Program-made: the position numbers and the translations under genes
Assembly (NCBI GenBank): GCA_000027065.2
Contig: FN543093.2
Coordinates: 3,352,074 to 3,416,073, forward strand
Length of the DNA stretch: 64,000 nucleotides
Direction: 5' to 3'
Origin: Cronobacter turicensis z3032
GTDB taxonomy: Bacteria; Pseudomonadota; Gammaproteobacteria; Enterobacterales; Enterobacteriaceae
The notes under the pieces: generated by a model
What the model was told of the DNA's origin: nothing
What the model saw: only the letters and a program-made list of their open reading frames with translations
Databases searched by the model: none
Part shown: piece by piece, positions 20,601 through 26,866 of the stretch
How positions within the stretch are numbered: position 1 is the stretch's first letter
Layout: each line of letters begins with the position of its first letter

Positions 20601-20855
20601 GCTGTGCTGGCCTTCCGCATCAAGATGGAAAAAATTCTGGTAGCGAACCGTTGTCCCGTCTTTCATATGGACAATCAGGTCATTCCCCTGCCGTTCGTAA
20701 GAATTAACCGTTTCGGGAGAAGCATTTATTCGCACAATGCTGGTCTGGGATAAATTGACCACCCGGTCAGCATTCTGTGAATAATGAGTAATTACATTTC
20801 CCGTATCCTGATTAAGAATATCGACGGTTGGCGAAAGACTATTTTGGACGGCCAT
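8655..20855 (-). CDS. bapA: BapA-like giant biofilm adhesin, type I secreted
   Basis: 4066-residue surface adhesin. The N-terminus has a BapA-type beta prefix domain (about 1-130) and a hydrophobic Ala/Gly segment (about 135-155), then a Gly/Asn/Asp linker of GGGDN repeats. About 36 Ig-like repeats of roughly 85-105 residues follow. Each opens with a PFxDGxLNxxEA-like motif and contains VTLNGxxYT and DAAGN elements. The last 200 residues hold an RTX-like segment (SSGSDTIHLA, LDGGAGTDTLVI), the C-terminal type I secretion region. No signal peptide is seen, as expected. AGAGGAAA lies 9-16 bases before the ATG. Size, repeats and position between smpB and ssrA match Salmonella BapA (SPI-9). No internal stop. 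Confidence 0.95.
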   Translation of the reverse strand: MAVQNSLSPTVDILNQDTGNVITHYSQNADRVVNLSQTSIVRINASPETVNSYERQGNDLIVHMKDGTTVRYQNFFHLDAEGQHSELIFEDDKGVHHALFPFASEPGPAVAEAITPTLADTSLGALTGAEGLTTLQALGGIAAIGAISGVAIAASNSSDGGGNNDNNNGGDNGGGDNGGGDNGGGDNGGGDNGGGETPDPAEIALDPLTDDNILNSSEVLQNQVLSGVVDAANAGRTITVTLNGNTYTGVIGADGSWSVTLPASALQTLPQGLNTITVTLVDVNGNTVNQTVDINVDTVAPGLQLIPFTDGVLGGEQAATTQILRGATGVAEEGQTVTVTLNGKTYTATVGADGNWQAAIPSADLLALQNGQEYVLNVSITDLAGNTTTSETRFTVNFDRPVLAVNDFTGDNVLDGSELAVDQILSGTTQNIASGTVVTVTLNGQNYFATVGGDGTWQVTIPSGDLQALANGTATLTVSVPDGAGAPLTVTDTLTVDRTVPSVSIAILSTDDYLNAAEATQPLEIRGVTTVTGPGAQVTVTFNDKTYTAVLDSAGNWSVLIPAADLATLPDGPRTVTATVTSGQTTATADRVINVEINDLPDPTIVTPFGDGVLSAADLQQNQTLTGNTGVSGSGQTVTVQLGSQTFTTTAGADGGWSVTIPASQLQTLPPGQTPIVVTVTDGAGNSASASSSVTVDSTPPALSLYALTDDGKLNAQELTTNQVLSGNSSEAGQTVTVTLNGQTYTTTTGSDGNWQITLPAADLGNLASGANAIVVTTTDAAGNTAQVTDSLNVKTTQPSVIVTPFTGDNALDAAEIKTAQPLQGSVTNAEPGSVVTVAIGAWSTTATVDAAGNWRVDVPAVVLQGLANGDNVIQVSVTDTWNQTTTIPAPITVDTAASGVAISIISDDDFINRTEADSPLTIRGTSAGLPANTDITVTLNGINYTATVDASGNWQTTVLAADLQGLADGNYEVTATAQQGGVSDSHTLTVIINNLPDTTIDPLFTDGTLSQAEAGVDQVLTGKTGVTGAGQAVTVTLNGQAYQGTVDANGNWSVTLPSGALDALTGNDSPVPLQIVVRDAAGNSQTTTTDFTVDIEAPTLTINPFAQDDALNITEASQAQAFSGVATGAAQGDAIAVTLNGKTYTTTVTGANGEWSVNIPAADLQALPNGQAQFNVTVTDAAGNTSTATRPITVAVDPARAPLLTLDPIGGDGVIDAGERASGVTLSGTATNVTAGQTVTITLGNDTFTGVVDSAGRWEVNLPADALTGLANGTYTITAAVSDAAGNSVSLDRGFSVDTDISALTVAPVTGDNRVSLDDIAGGLVLSGSSVNFAPQTTLTITLNGKQYTAATGPDGSWSVTVPRVDALDISDGKATLTVSGADENGAVVSGNQSFTIITTDLPDVTLNTPFTDGIISAAEVSAGGALSGSTGVNGAGQTVTVQFNGATYNAVVDSSGNWAVTLPPAALQGLTEGETPLVVTATDAAGNQNTSQSTITVDLSAPVLTVNDITADNIVNATEAAQPLTISGSATPYDPQNPQTVQVQIGGQSYSALVQSDGTWSVTLPAGALTTLPDGPVSVIATVSDAAGNTSSERVSLTLDASPVNAPLVAVNTVATDNFINATEAQSPLQITGTTTRVEAGQTVSVTLNGQTYTGEVQPNGTWSVTVPNAALAQVADGQQIIGVTVTDASGNQAFVQYPVTFTAQPGSQPQLTLNAIAGDDIINSQESGQDLAITGTSLNLAPGTIVSVVFNNVTYTGTTGANGQWSVTVPASALSALPDDAYTVTATARDAAQNTATDSSSVSVDTTVPANGLNPGSFLDDGILNVSESLTEQTLGGTTTAGSTVELVIGGQTLSTVAGNDGTWSITIPAAQLQALDNGPQQLTLNVTAPNGNTSTLPLPVTVGNDTVPTVAIGTVFTDGLINLAEIQSGGVISGTSTGLAQGTPIVVTIGDVRLDGTIGAGGAWQINVGADALDALQNGQYALNVTAQDQYGNPATAGVEVDVLRTLPTAAVPDPLFGDSSINQSEAALGQQLTGNTGLTGAGQTVQITIDGGQPITGTVDNNGNWTVALTPAQIDALAEGNHTLSVTVSDRAGNSVTSPDTAFTVYADPLPTPVVTVPFTDGVLNAAEAAAGGTLSGTTDLPAGRISTVMVSLNNGAMAQATVDADGNWSLPLTPAQLQALPDGAIPVTVVVTDTAGNTNTGTTSFEARVNAVPDATINTPFIDGALNNAEAGAAQTITGSTGVSGAGQTVAIVLNGTTYTGTVLENGDWSVTLPSTAFTGLTPGSTQNFDVNVSDAYGNADSQPGSFQVQTQLPTPVATTLFGDNDILNISEANGALTLAGTTGITGNNQYVTVTIDVNGTTYVANVDNAGNWTLPLPAGALSGLTPGEHTLTIVAQDNFGNSKGIDVTFQAALTPPQVALTQPLFGDGYVNITEAGAASAISGTLTSDLPAGSQITVTLGNQTFGPDRVTVTGNTWTLNLTADDWAGVPNGLQSVNVTLVDGAGNTAAASAPLYVSLAAPTLAIDAPFGGDGLSGAESQQTQTITGTVTNVEPGQTITVTLAGQTFTTTVQNGNTWSLQLSPAQLATLTNGTEQLTATVTDKAGNVATAPAVNVEIDTTPPAVAVAINPVAGDNIINAGELGDAVTISGTTLGGVTEVTVQINGATVGTATVQPDGSWSLDVPATQFPDQGNYTIVATTDGATPAATNVTVTLDTVAPDVTISAVAGDNIIDATEASQPLVLSGTASTSEAGRQVTVTFNGQTYYAVVGNDGAWNITVPQSALNGLSDGTYPVTATLTDAAGNTDTATRNVTLDATGPLLTVDAAGVPAVLNTVNAAGGLLLQGTGEPGQTVTLRLGPLTETATVDQNGNWKYTFPQLDLTTLTDGAQVINISSTDAQGNTSTNNVALNVALNQGLGILVNDLFGGDGILNVAESLVTQTLTGQLSGDYRGATVTATLVGTNVNIPLNALVAGDGRISVDFPPSLWQGIVDNTLQVQLNVTDAFGNVRNEIIDINLALTDVPVVSQVLVGTDNLINFAESAVNQTISGVVSNAENVSSIIVNFAGQRLTAVVDEAGRWTATLPSTLLGALPDGQAALQVVVTDNAGNVNTTGATFNVAINNLPTINIGSLFGDGTLSIPELLQGVLSGTTTGLAGQTITIQIGNTPAFTATVGPNGVWSVNLPEAVQSALTGLATGNQTVTVSASDASGNTASATGSLTLDLVAPALTSLSVFGDGLLNATEALVSQTISGVVTNATAGSSVSVALGSRTFTGTVGTGGRFTIQLNPTDLASLAEGSLTPRVTITTPDGNTTTVNGAPVVVGITSLPTVAINTLFGGDGWLNATEANAGQLITGTSNLASGTVTLNVGGNTFTGAITNGAWSVNVPAATLKGLQDGTLTVSASVTDPVGNVATGSQVVSAIVQALPQVAVNPVFGDSNLSLSDLLSPQLISGTATNLAAGSALTVKLGALTFNTTVRADGTWQVSVPTTSLQGLTDGPLSVTVTARDAAGNTASASGGLTVNIGALPTLAITSLFGDNGLNATDILSAQTITGTSTNAVGSQVTVSLGGKNYVTTVGNDGTWQLSVPKTDLSGLLDGTLTVNASVTNPAGNSTSTSGVLNVITHSLPTVSLTSLFGNDGYLNVSEAGSGQTISGKISGAADGATVKVTLGTNTYNATVGSDGTWTLPVTSTILQGLNSGALKVGVSVTDKVGNVNSTSSDVTVKLTTPTLSFTPLASLNPLTLLSTGLTLRGGSTNLAPGSVVHLSLLNGTVNTTALTDSNGNWSTTLGLGLNILQLLSLSSVLNIYATDVAGNTGYLNVGLGGQIISTTNPNPTFAAMSVEHEASLLALSDENSQTATQTDSQQTAATAKIAAVAAITETNNEDSTTPADDSASVTGGYTIGGISIDLADGTSYSGESVQGSSGSDTIHLATLGFASLDGGAGTDTLVIDGVNIKLDLTAQSGQIQHIEIVDLGKSGTNSLTLDLHQALTLTDKPEDDLLVKGVNGDQVTLVKGGSDIWEVSGQREVDGLQFDVWHNSSQSNTLGDVLIQHGLHVNMV
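20271..20345. repeat. 15-bp tandem repeats coding the GGGDN linker
   Basis: Five near-identical 15-bp units of the type ACCGCCGCCGTTATC encode the flexible GGGDN linker of BapA on the minus strand. Copy number could vary in frame between strains. It is coding DNA, not a CRISPR. Confidence 0.85.
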
Positions 20856-21466
20856 TCTTCATTTCCTCTGACTGGGGAAGCACACAGCCCTGCATAAGCG
20901 TTCATTAATGGACACTTATGGGTTACCCCTTACCAGACAGGGCGGCAGCGGGGAGGTGTATTTACTCGAAACGAGTTGAAATACTTGTAAAAAAACAAAA
21001 AAACAACGACTTAGTGAAAAGCGAAGCGGTTTATATGTACAAAACCTTAACAAAATGTATAAGCAACGCGGTGCGGTTTGGCAAAAAAATCATAAAAAAA
21101 AGAGGGGTTGCATAATTAAAAAAGGTGGTCTACCCCAATTAATTTATTGCTAAATAAAGGGAATTTAAAAAAGGCCACAACCGTTATTAATGCCAATGAA
21201 AATCATCAAAAATGAATTAATAAGCGCATTTTTAAAGAAGCGTAAAAATATATCCTATTTTGAATGCGCTTTTATTTACCTGGAAAGCAAAGGGGTATCA
21301 GGTGAGTGTTATATTTAGCCAGTTCATCATTTTGTGAGGACTTTCTCGTTTTTATGCAACTTCAACGCTGCCCAACGAAAAGCGCAAAAAAGCAGCAATC
21401 AGCAGGCGAAGCGATATGGACTGGTCACGCATGGGTAAACTCTGTTATACTTAGCATTACACTTTT
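20856..21466. promoter_or_regulatory. AT-rich control region of bapA, upstream of ssrA
   Basis: About 600 bases without a convincing gene. The stretch 20980-21260 is markedly AT-rich with long A runs, unlike the GC-rich adhesin gene. That is typical of H-NS-bound control regions; bapA in Salmonella is controlled by CsgD, which is family knowledge and not seen here. Short frames in it have no recognisable product. The ssrA promoter is at its right end. Confidence 0.5.
21446..21451 (+). promoter_or_regulatory. -10 box of the ssrA promoter
   Basis: TATACT lies 15 bases before the mature tmRNA 5' end, so the primary transcript would carry a short leader removed by RNase P. A weak -35 candidate (TGGTCA) lies about 18 bases upstream. 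Confidence 0.6.
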
Positions 21467-21830
21467 GGGGCTGATTCTGGATTCGACGGGATTCGCGAAA
21501 CCCAAGGTGCATGCCGAGGGGCGGTTGGCCTCGTAAAAAGCCGCAAAAAAATAGTCGCAAACGACGAAAACTACGCTTTAGCAGCTTAATAACCTGCTTA
21601 GAGCCCTCTCTCCCTAGCCTCCGCTCTTAGGACGGGGATCAAGAGAGGTCAAACCTAAAAGAGATCGCGTGGATACCCTGCCTGGGGTTGAAGCGTTAAA
21701 ACCAATCAGGCTAGTCTGGTAGTGGCGTGTCCGTCCGCAGCTGCCAGGCGAATGTAAAGACTGGACTAAGCATGTAGTACCGAGGATGTAGGAATTTCGG
21801 ACGCGGGTTCAACTCCCGCCAGCTCCACCA
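21467..21830 (+). ncRNA. ssrA: tmRNA (SsrA)
   Basis: Transfer-messenger RNA rescuing stalled ribosomes with SmpB. The 364-base gene begins GGGGCTGATTCTGGATTCGA and ends in the tRNA-like half with TTCAACTCCCGCC and encoded CCA. The tag reading frame at 21557-21589 codes ANDENYALAA followed by two stops, identical to E. coli. The gene stays complete after prophage insertion, because the phage att core restores the last 45 bases. A prophage hairpin follows 8 bases downstream. Confidence 0.98.
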
Positions 21831-21832
21831 AA
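21786..21832. repeat. attL: 47-bp core in the 3' end of ssrA
   Basis: From ATGTAGGAATTTCGGACGCG through CCACCAAA; repeated exactly at 55411-55457. It covers the T-arm and acceptor stem of tmRNA, a standard integration site of P2/P4-type elements. Confidence 0.93.
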
Positions 21833-21838
21833 TAAAAC

Positions 21839-21869
21839 AAGGGGTTACGCGCAAGCGTAGCCCCTTTTT
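21839..21869 (+). terminator. Terminator downstream of ssrA, inside prophage
   Basis: Stem AAGGGGTTACGC / GCGTAGCCCCTT with a GCAA tetraloop and a following T run. It ends ssrA transcription in the lysogen. Confidence 0.85.
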
Positions 21870-21877
21870 CTTTGGCT

Positions 21878-21917
21878 TTGGCGGCAAAATGGCGACAGCG
21901 TTTTGGTTGTGGCGACG
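21878..21917. repeat. Candidate integrase arm sites, left side
   Basis: TTGGCGGCA (21879-21887), TGGCGACA (21890-21897) and TGTGGCGAC (21909-21917) resemble TGTGGCGACA and TGTGGCGGCA at 55296-55316 beside attR. Direct repeats of this kind next to an att core are typical arm-type integrase sites. Inferred only. Confidence 0.45.
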
Positions 21918-21924
21918 CTAGGCA

Positions 21925-21951
21925 TAAAAAAACCCGCCGCAGCGGGGTTTG
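21925..21951 (-). terminator. Terminator of ogr
   Basis: On the minus strand AAACCCCGC / GGCGGGTTT is followed by a run of T's, directly after the ogr stop codon. Confidence 0.8.
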
Positions 21952-21952
21952 C

Positions 21953-22171
21953 TTAACGCCAGAGTTGTTGCTGTCCATTGGTCGCTGGATGCGGCGGCGC
22001 AAAATCGATTTTGGCTGGAGTGACGATGAAACGCTCGACTGTTTCCATCGTGACGAAGGTGCAACTGCAATTGATGTTAGTACACTGGTGATAACGTTCT
22101 TTGGTGTTCTTGCTGAGATAACGGCTTGTGCGAGCATGCGCGGCGTGCTGGCATTCTGGACAATGAAACAT
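21953..22171 (-). CDS. ogr: Ogr/Delta late gene activator
   Basis: 72-residue zinc-binding activator of P2-family late promoters; binds TGT-N12-ACA sites and contacts RNA polymerase alpha. The four zinc cysteines are visible in FHCPECQ and CTNINCSC. The conserved HARTSRYLS and KERYHQC stretches fit P2 Ogr. The frame extends upstream to 22234, but the ATG at 22171 gives the exact P2 Ogr length and the family start MFHCP, with GAGG 7 bases before it. Its place between D and the att site is as in P2. Confidence 0.93.
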   Translation of the reverse strand: MFHCPECQHAAHARTSRYLSKNTKERYHQCTNINCSCTFVTMETVERFIVTPAKIDFAPPHPATNGQQQLWR

Positions 22172-22270
22172 GGCAACCTCGTCACTCTTGTAATGTGAAC
22201 TCATAATACCGCCTAGTTCTCTTTTTGAGAACAAGGTTGTTTTCTTTTTGGTAAATTCATAGGGAATGAA

Positions 22271-22684
22271 ATGTCACTTATCAAAACAACACTTGCCTCG
22301 GTTTTACTCCTTATCTCCGGCAGCTCCCTCGCCGCAAACTCCGTCCAGCAAGCGCTTGAGAAAGCACTGAAGCCGTGGCAACCGGTAGAGATCTCCAAAT
22401 CCGATAACACGTTAACCGTGGCGTTGCCTGGCAGCAGCATGACATCTGAAGCTTATGAATCAGTAATAATGAGCGGGATACGCCCGTTGGCATGGAGCAA
22501 AGACGCATCCAAATCTACACTTAAAGGCCTTAAGGAAGTGAACGTCATTAACCAGTATAAAGCGCTCGGTTATACCTTAGAGAACCCGCTTTCCACCTGC
22601 ACAGAGATCGGAAAGCTGATGGATAAGCCAGCCAAAGTTATGCTGATGGGTAATACGCATATGTTTACCGGCAAGGCTAAATAA
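22271..22684 (+). CDS. Secreted protein of unknown function (prophage cargo)
   Basis: 137 residues with a clear signal peptide (MSLIKTTLASVLLLISGSSLA, cleavage after ALA-like site near residue 22). The mature part of about 115 residues has a single cysteine (in STCTEIGK) and no family I recognise. It stands alone on the plus strand between ogr and D, against the direction of the late genes, with its own terminator. This is the layout of a lysogenic-conversion gene expressed in the lysogen. A periplasmic site follows from the signal peptide; the function is unknown. Confidence 0.75.
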   Translation: MSLIKTTLASVLLLISGSSLAANSVQQALEKALKPWQPVEISKSDNTLTVALPGSSMTSEAYESVIMSGIRPLAWSKDASKSTLKGLKEVNVINQYKALGYTLENPLSTCTEIGKLMDKPAKVMLMGNTHMFTGKAK

Positions 22685-22694
22685 ATCATTAAAA

Positions 22695-22721
22695 AAGTAA
22701 CCCGGCAAACGGGTTACTTTT
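22695..22721. terminator. Bidirectional terminator between the cargo gene and D
   Basis: AAAGTAACCCG / CGGGTTACTTT with a short loop; A's on the left and T's on the right. Serves both convergent units. Confidence 0.85.
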
Positions 22722-22742
22722 ACCTGAATTACGCACCCTGCT

Positions 22743-23894
22743 TTAATCACCCTGCTCTATTTCATATTCCACATCTGACAGCTTTACCTCCAGTTCCAGC
22801 GCTGTAACAAAACCGCTGTTATTAAGCGAATGCGTTACCTTTGTGATCGTCCAGTCCTGCTCGTCTATGATGCGCTTAAAGCCGCTCACCTTTGCCGGCG
22901 TTTCCGGGTAAAGCTCGGCGCGGCCGCGCGCCAGAGTGATGGAAAACTCCGCCACGCCGCGCTGTAACTTATCCCACTTCGCCTGGGCCGCACGCATCGC
23001 CTGGGCTTTTGAGGCGTAAGTTGTCGTCAGTACAAACACGTTATCCGCCTCGCCGGCCATGTATTCGCCTTCTCTGGCCTCCGGCTCCTTCTTCTCCTTT
23101 TTCTTCTTCGTGGCTTTGGGGTGCTCCAGCGCGCGCAGGTGCTTAACCTTTGGCTTGCGTTTTACCTTTACCTCTTTGGGCTTCGGGTCTTTGGTGTGCA
23201 ACCATTTAGCCGTCACGCCGGTATAGGCGCCACGGTCAGCGATGGCGAACTGGTGGCGGTCACCGTCGCTGCGGGTGATGGTGATTTGCGGGATCGCCTT
23301 ACCACCTGCCGTCATGCCGGCACCGGCTTTAATAAACATCAGCACGCCGGCTTTTATCGCCACTTCAGCGCCGTTGCGCTCCGCAAGCCGGGTCAGGAAT
23401 TTGGCGTCGCTCTCCTGCGCCTGGTCGATATGCGACAACGGAATACGCGCCAGCTCAGGCGCTATCCGGGCCTTAAGTTTGTTGCGTGTGGCGATGGTTT
23501 CCACCACGGCGCCGAGTGTGGTGTCGTGGTAAGACTCCTCCCGGCGCGAGTTAAGCGTGCCGCGAAAATCCGCGCTGCGCGCCCGGATGGTCAGGGTGTC
23601 CGGCGCGCCCCGGTGTTCGATTTCATCGACGGTAAAATCACCTTTCCCGATAAGCGCCTCGCCCTGCCAGCCCATGAACAGCGTCAGCACCGCTCCCCGG
23701 ATCGGCAGCTCAAGCTGGCCGTCGGCATCGTCGAGCTCAATATCGAGCTGGTCAGCCTCAAAGCCGCGGTTATCGGTCAGCGTCAGGCTCAGGAGACGCT
23801 CGCTGATAACCGTCGTGATATCTTTCGCGTTAATCCTCAGCATATAGGCCGGCGTCATGCCTGCGCCGGCGCCGTTGTAAAAATCGGACAGCAT
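22743..23894 (-). CDS. D: Phage late control / baseplate hub protein gpD
   Basis: 383-residue P2 gpD-family protein, the gp27-like hub on which the spike and tube sit. The visible order is hub beta domains, a Lys/Glu-rich insertion (about 245-275, PKVKHLRALEHPKATKKKKE) and a C-terminal part with TKVTHSLNN. Last gene of the FI-FII-E-T-U-D late operon; its ATG overlaps the U stop by one base (TGATG). Confidence 0.93.
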   Translation of the reverse strand: MLSDFYNGAGAGMTPAYMLRINAKDITTVISERLLSLTLTDNRGFEADQLDIELDDADGQLELPIRGAVLTLFMGWQGEALIGKGDFTVDEIEHRGAPDTLTIRARSADFRGTLNSRREESYHDTTLGAVVETIATRNKLKARIAPELARIPLSHIDQAQESDAKFLTRLAERNGAEVAIKAGVLMFIKAGAGMTAGGKAIPQITITRSDGDRHQFAIADRGAYTGVTAKWLHTKDPKPKEVKVKRKPKVKHLRALEHPKATKKKKEKKEPEAREGEYMAGEADNVFVLTTTYASKAQAMRAAQAKWDKLQRGVAEFSITLARGRAELYPETPAKVSGFKRIIDEQDWTITKVTHSLNNSGFVTALELEVKLSDVEYEIEQGD

Positions 23895-24376
23895 CAGAAA
23901 AAACCTCCCGCCACCGTTTTCACTTTCTGCAGGGTGTCGCCGGCTTTGCCGACAAGTGTCTGCGCCTGCTGACTCAGGTCGCCATAAAGCGCGGCGAGTG
24001 AATCATCGACGCGTGTCAGCGTCAGGACGAAGTCAATTTTTCGCGGCGAGCCGTCAGAAAAAAACTCGGTGCCGGTCGTCTCCACGCTGTTAATCACAAA
24101 CAGCCCGTAAATAACGCCGGTGCCGTCCATCAGCGGCCAGGCTTTGCCTTCTTCCGCCATCAGCTCGACCGCTTTCAGCGACAGCTTGCCGCCGGTGATT
24201 TCCGGGTAAAGCGTGCCGTTCAGCGTGATTTTCTCCTCCTCCACGCCGAGGAACTGAAAAGAGGGCCGCCGGCCAATGCGACTGTTGGACGGCCACCGGT
24301 AATCGACCGACCGCTGCATACTCTGATAAGGCAGCGTCTGCCGCATAAATACAAACATCCCGAGCACAAGCATCAT
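23894..24376 (-). CDS. U: Phage tail protein gpU
   Basis: 160-residue P2 gpU-family protein, tail terminus/tube completion. Family features seen are the start MLVLGMFVFMRQTLPYQ, PEITGGKLSLKAVELMAEEGKAWPL split around residues 59-85, and the DFVLTLTRVDDSL block. The C-terminus is a little longer than in P2. It lies 12 bases after the tape measure gene and overlaps D. Confidence 0.93.
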   Translation of the reverse strand: MMLVLGMFVFMRQTLPYQSMQRSVDYRWPSNSRIGRRPSFQFLGVEEEKITLNGTLYPEITGGKLSLKAVELMAEEGKAWPLMDGTGVIYGLFVINSVETTGTEFFSDGSPRKIDFVLTLTRVDDSLAALYGDLSQQAQTLVGKAGDTLQKVKTVAGGFF

Positions 24377-24388
24377 CGTGCAGTCTCC

Positions 24389-26866
24389 TTAACCGTCATG
24401 GCCCATACTGGCGCGGCTGCGTGCGCGCTTCTCCCGTTCGATACGCTCCAGCTCCTCGCGCATCTGCTGGGCAAGAGGCGCGCCGCCGGCACCCGCACCG
24501 CCGGCTACAGAAATGTTGTAGTGGTTGCGGCTCTGGTCGATATAAGAACGCCCACCCGCCGCGCTGACCGGCTGATAAGCCTGATAGGCCGGTGACTGGC
24601 CGAACATGCCCGCCGGCACATGTGCCGCCGCTGCACCACTCATACCGCCTGCACGCGAGGCGACCGCATTTGCCTTTTCGGCTCTGGCATCGAGCGCGTC
24701 GGATTCCTTGTTAACGATGCCGAGCTTTTCCAGCACCCACGTAATGCCTTCGCGCAGCTTGTCAAAAGCCTTAAGCGGCAGCAGCAGCGCATCGGCGAGC
24801 CCCTTACCGAAGCGCTCACCGGCGCTGCGGCAGTTGTCGAGCGTTTCCTTACTCGACTGCACCGGCTCGATAAGGTTTTTAAACCACTGCCACACCGCCT
24901 GGAGCTTTTCACCGAGCCAGGTAAATACCGGTTTGAACGGCGCGAACAGCTCGCCCACCGGCCCGAATGCTGCGCGCAGGCCGTCCATCACACCGCCGAA
25001 AAAGGCGCTGATGGGTTGCCAGTATTTACGGATCAGGAGCGCGCCGGCGACGATGGCCGCCACCACGGCCACAATCGGCCAGGTGAGCGCGCCAATGGCG
25101 GTGGCAATCGCGCCCCCGACGGCGGTGAAGATAGTGCCGAGACTGCCGGCCACCGCGATGATCGCGTTTATCCCGGTAATAACCGGCCAGGCAACCAGCC
25201 CGATAGCCCCCACGACGCCAATCACGGCGGTTGCCACGCCGGCAATCGTGGTTAAGGTGCCTGCCAGCGCCTTGTTGTTTTTAATCCAGTTATCGAGACG
25301 CAGTACGTAGCGGGTGGCGGTTTGCACCAGTTTGCGCAGTGAGCTTTCCTGCTGGTCGAAAAGGTCTGTGCCGACCGCCTCATATGCCGACTGAAACTCT
25401 TTAAAATCGCCGCCGAGGTTGTCCTGCATCACCTTGACCAGCTCCTCCGTTTTCCCGTCGGATGCTTTCAGCGCTGCGGCCAGCTTATCGAGCTTTCCGG
25501 AAGTCGCGCCCTGCAAAAGAGCATTCGCTGACTTAAGCGCTTCCTCGCCAAAAATGGTTTTAAGGTATTCGCCCTGCTGCGCGTTCCCGAGCTTATGCCG
25601 GGCAAAGCTCGCGTTGATTTCCTTCAGGATGGTAAAGACAGGCCGCATATTGCCTTTGCTGTCGGCGGTCTGAATCCCCAGCTCTTTTAGCGCGTTGAAA
25701 GCCTCACCCGTAGGAGCCTGTAATCGGGTGACTACCGCCGAGCTCCCCGTGCCTGCCATAGAGCCAGTAATGTTGTTATCGTGAAGCACGCCCGTCATTG
25801 CTGCGGCTTCTTCGAGGCTGACCCCGGCGGCACGCGCAACGGGTGCCAGATAGGTCATTGCATCGCTTAGCCCCTGAAAATCAGCGGCCGATTTGTTCAT
25901 CGTGGCGGAAAGCACGTCGCCAATATGAGCAACCTTGTCATTCGATAACTGGAAGGCGTTTTTTGTACCCAGCAGTAACTGCGCGTTTTCCTCCATCGTC
26001 TGGCGGTTGGCGAGCGACATATTCAGCGTGACGGGCGTTGCCGCCTGAATAGCTGCCGCATTGCCACCCGCTTTGGCAATGATAATCTGCGCGGCCGCCG
26101 CATCATCCGCCGAGGCGGCGGTGTGGTCGCCGAGCTGGCGCGCCTGGTTACGCAGCGCCTGCATTTCCGCTGATTGCTTTTCCACGCCGAGCACAGCCTG
26201 AAGCTCGGAGTTTTTCTGCGCAAACTCATAACCGGGGCGCATCAGCGCCGTGCCGGCCACAATGCCGGTTGTCGCCATCCCCACGGCAGCGGCGCCGGCG
26301 CCGGCGGCACTGCCGGCAAGCTCCTTGCCTTTCTGGTAGCGCGCCTTGACCGCGTTCAGCTTTTCCTGCTGCGCACTGACGCGGGCAAGCGCCTCGCGCT
26401 GCCTGGCAAGCTGCGCCGTGGTTTCGCTGATGCTGGTTTTCAGGCGCTGCTCACCGGCGGCCAGGTTGCGGGTATTAATCCCGGCTTTCCCGAGTTCGTC
26501 TTTCTGGCGCACGACCGACTGGCTCAGGCTGTTGTATTTGGCCTGGAGCGACTCCGCCTTGCGTTTCGCGGATTCCATCGCGCGGCCCTGCGCCAGCGTC
26601 GGCTTTTCGGTGTTTCTGAACTGCGCCGCCAGCGCTTCCGCTTCCGCCTTCGCTTTCTGCAGCGACTGCCCGGTCACCGCCAGCTGCGCGCTGGCCTTGC
26701 GAAAGCCGTCAATTTTCCCGGCCTGCGCGTTAAGCTCGCGCAGGGTTTTCTGCGTGCCGCGAATTTCACCCGAGAGCGCTTTGCTCGCCGTCTCGATGTG
26801 CTTAAACGGGCGCGTTGCCTGGTCTACCGCCTTCAGAAAGACCTGTAGCTTTACGTTTTCACTCAT
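24389..26866 (-). CDS. T: Tail tape measure protein gpT
   Basis: 825-residue tape measure that sets tail length. Residues about 1-190 are coiled-coil rich (Ala/Glu/Lys heptads). The conserved tape-measure region (about 230-500) follows. Hydrophobic Gly/Ala-rich helices at about 540-615 are likely membrane-active, and the tail end is Ser/Ala-rich. The ATG at 26866 lies inside the end of E' (which stops at 26859), so T translation is coupled to the frameshift product, as in P2. Confidence 0.95.
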   Translation of the reverse strand: MSENVKLQVFLKAVDQATRPFKHIETASKALSGEIRGTQKTLRELNAQAGKIDGFRKASAQLAVTGQSLQKAKAEAEALAAQFRNTEKPTLAQGRAMESAKRKAESLQAKYNSLSQSVVRQKDELGKAGINTRNLAAGEQRLKTSISETTAQLARQREALARVSAQQEKLNAVKARYQKGKELAGSAAGAGAAAVGMATTGIVAGTALMRPGYEFAQKNSELQAVLGVEKQSAEMQALRNQARQLGDHTAASADDAAAAQIIIAKAGGNAAAIQAATPVTLNMSLANRQTMEENAQLLLGTKNAFQLSNDKVAHIGDVLSATMNKSAADFQGLSDAMTYLAPVARAAGVSLEEAAAMTGVLHDNNITGSMAGTGSSAVVTRLQAPTGEAFNALKELGIQTADSKGNMRPVFTILKEINASFARHKLGNAQQGEYLKTIFGEEALKSANALLQGATSGKLDKLAAALKASDGKTEELVKVMQDNLGGDFKEFQSAYEAVGTDLFDQQESSLRKLVQTATRYVLRLDNWIKNNKALAGTLTTIAGVATAVIGVVGAIGLVAWPVITGINAIIAVAGSLGTIFTAVGGAIATAIGALTWPIVAVVAAIVAGALLIRKYWQPISAFFGGVMDGLRAAFGPVGELFAPFKPVFTWLGEKLQAVWQWFKNLIEPVQSSKETLDNCRSAGERFGKGLADALLLPLKAFDKLREGITWVLEKLGIVNKESDALDARAEKANAVASRAGGMSGAAAAHVPAGMFGQSPAYQAYQPVSAAGGRSYIDQSRNHYNISVAGGAGAGGAPLAQQMREELERIEREKRARSRASMGHDG

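Noticed and set aside
20918-21115. 65-codon frame upstream of bapA
   Set aside because: Lys-rich translation of AT-rich DNA, no ribosome site and no family.
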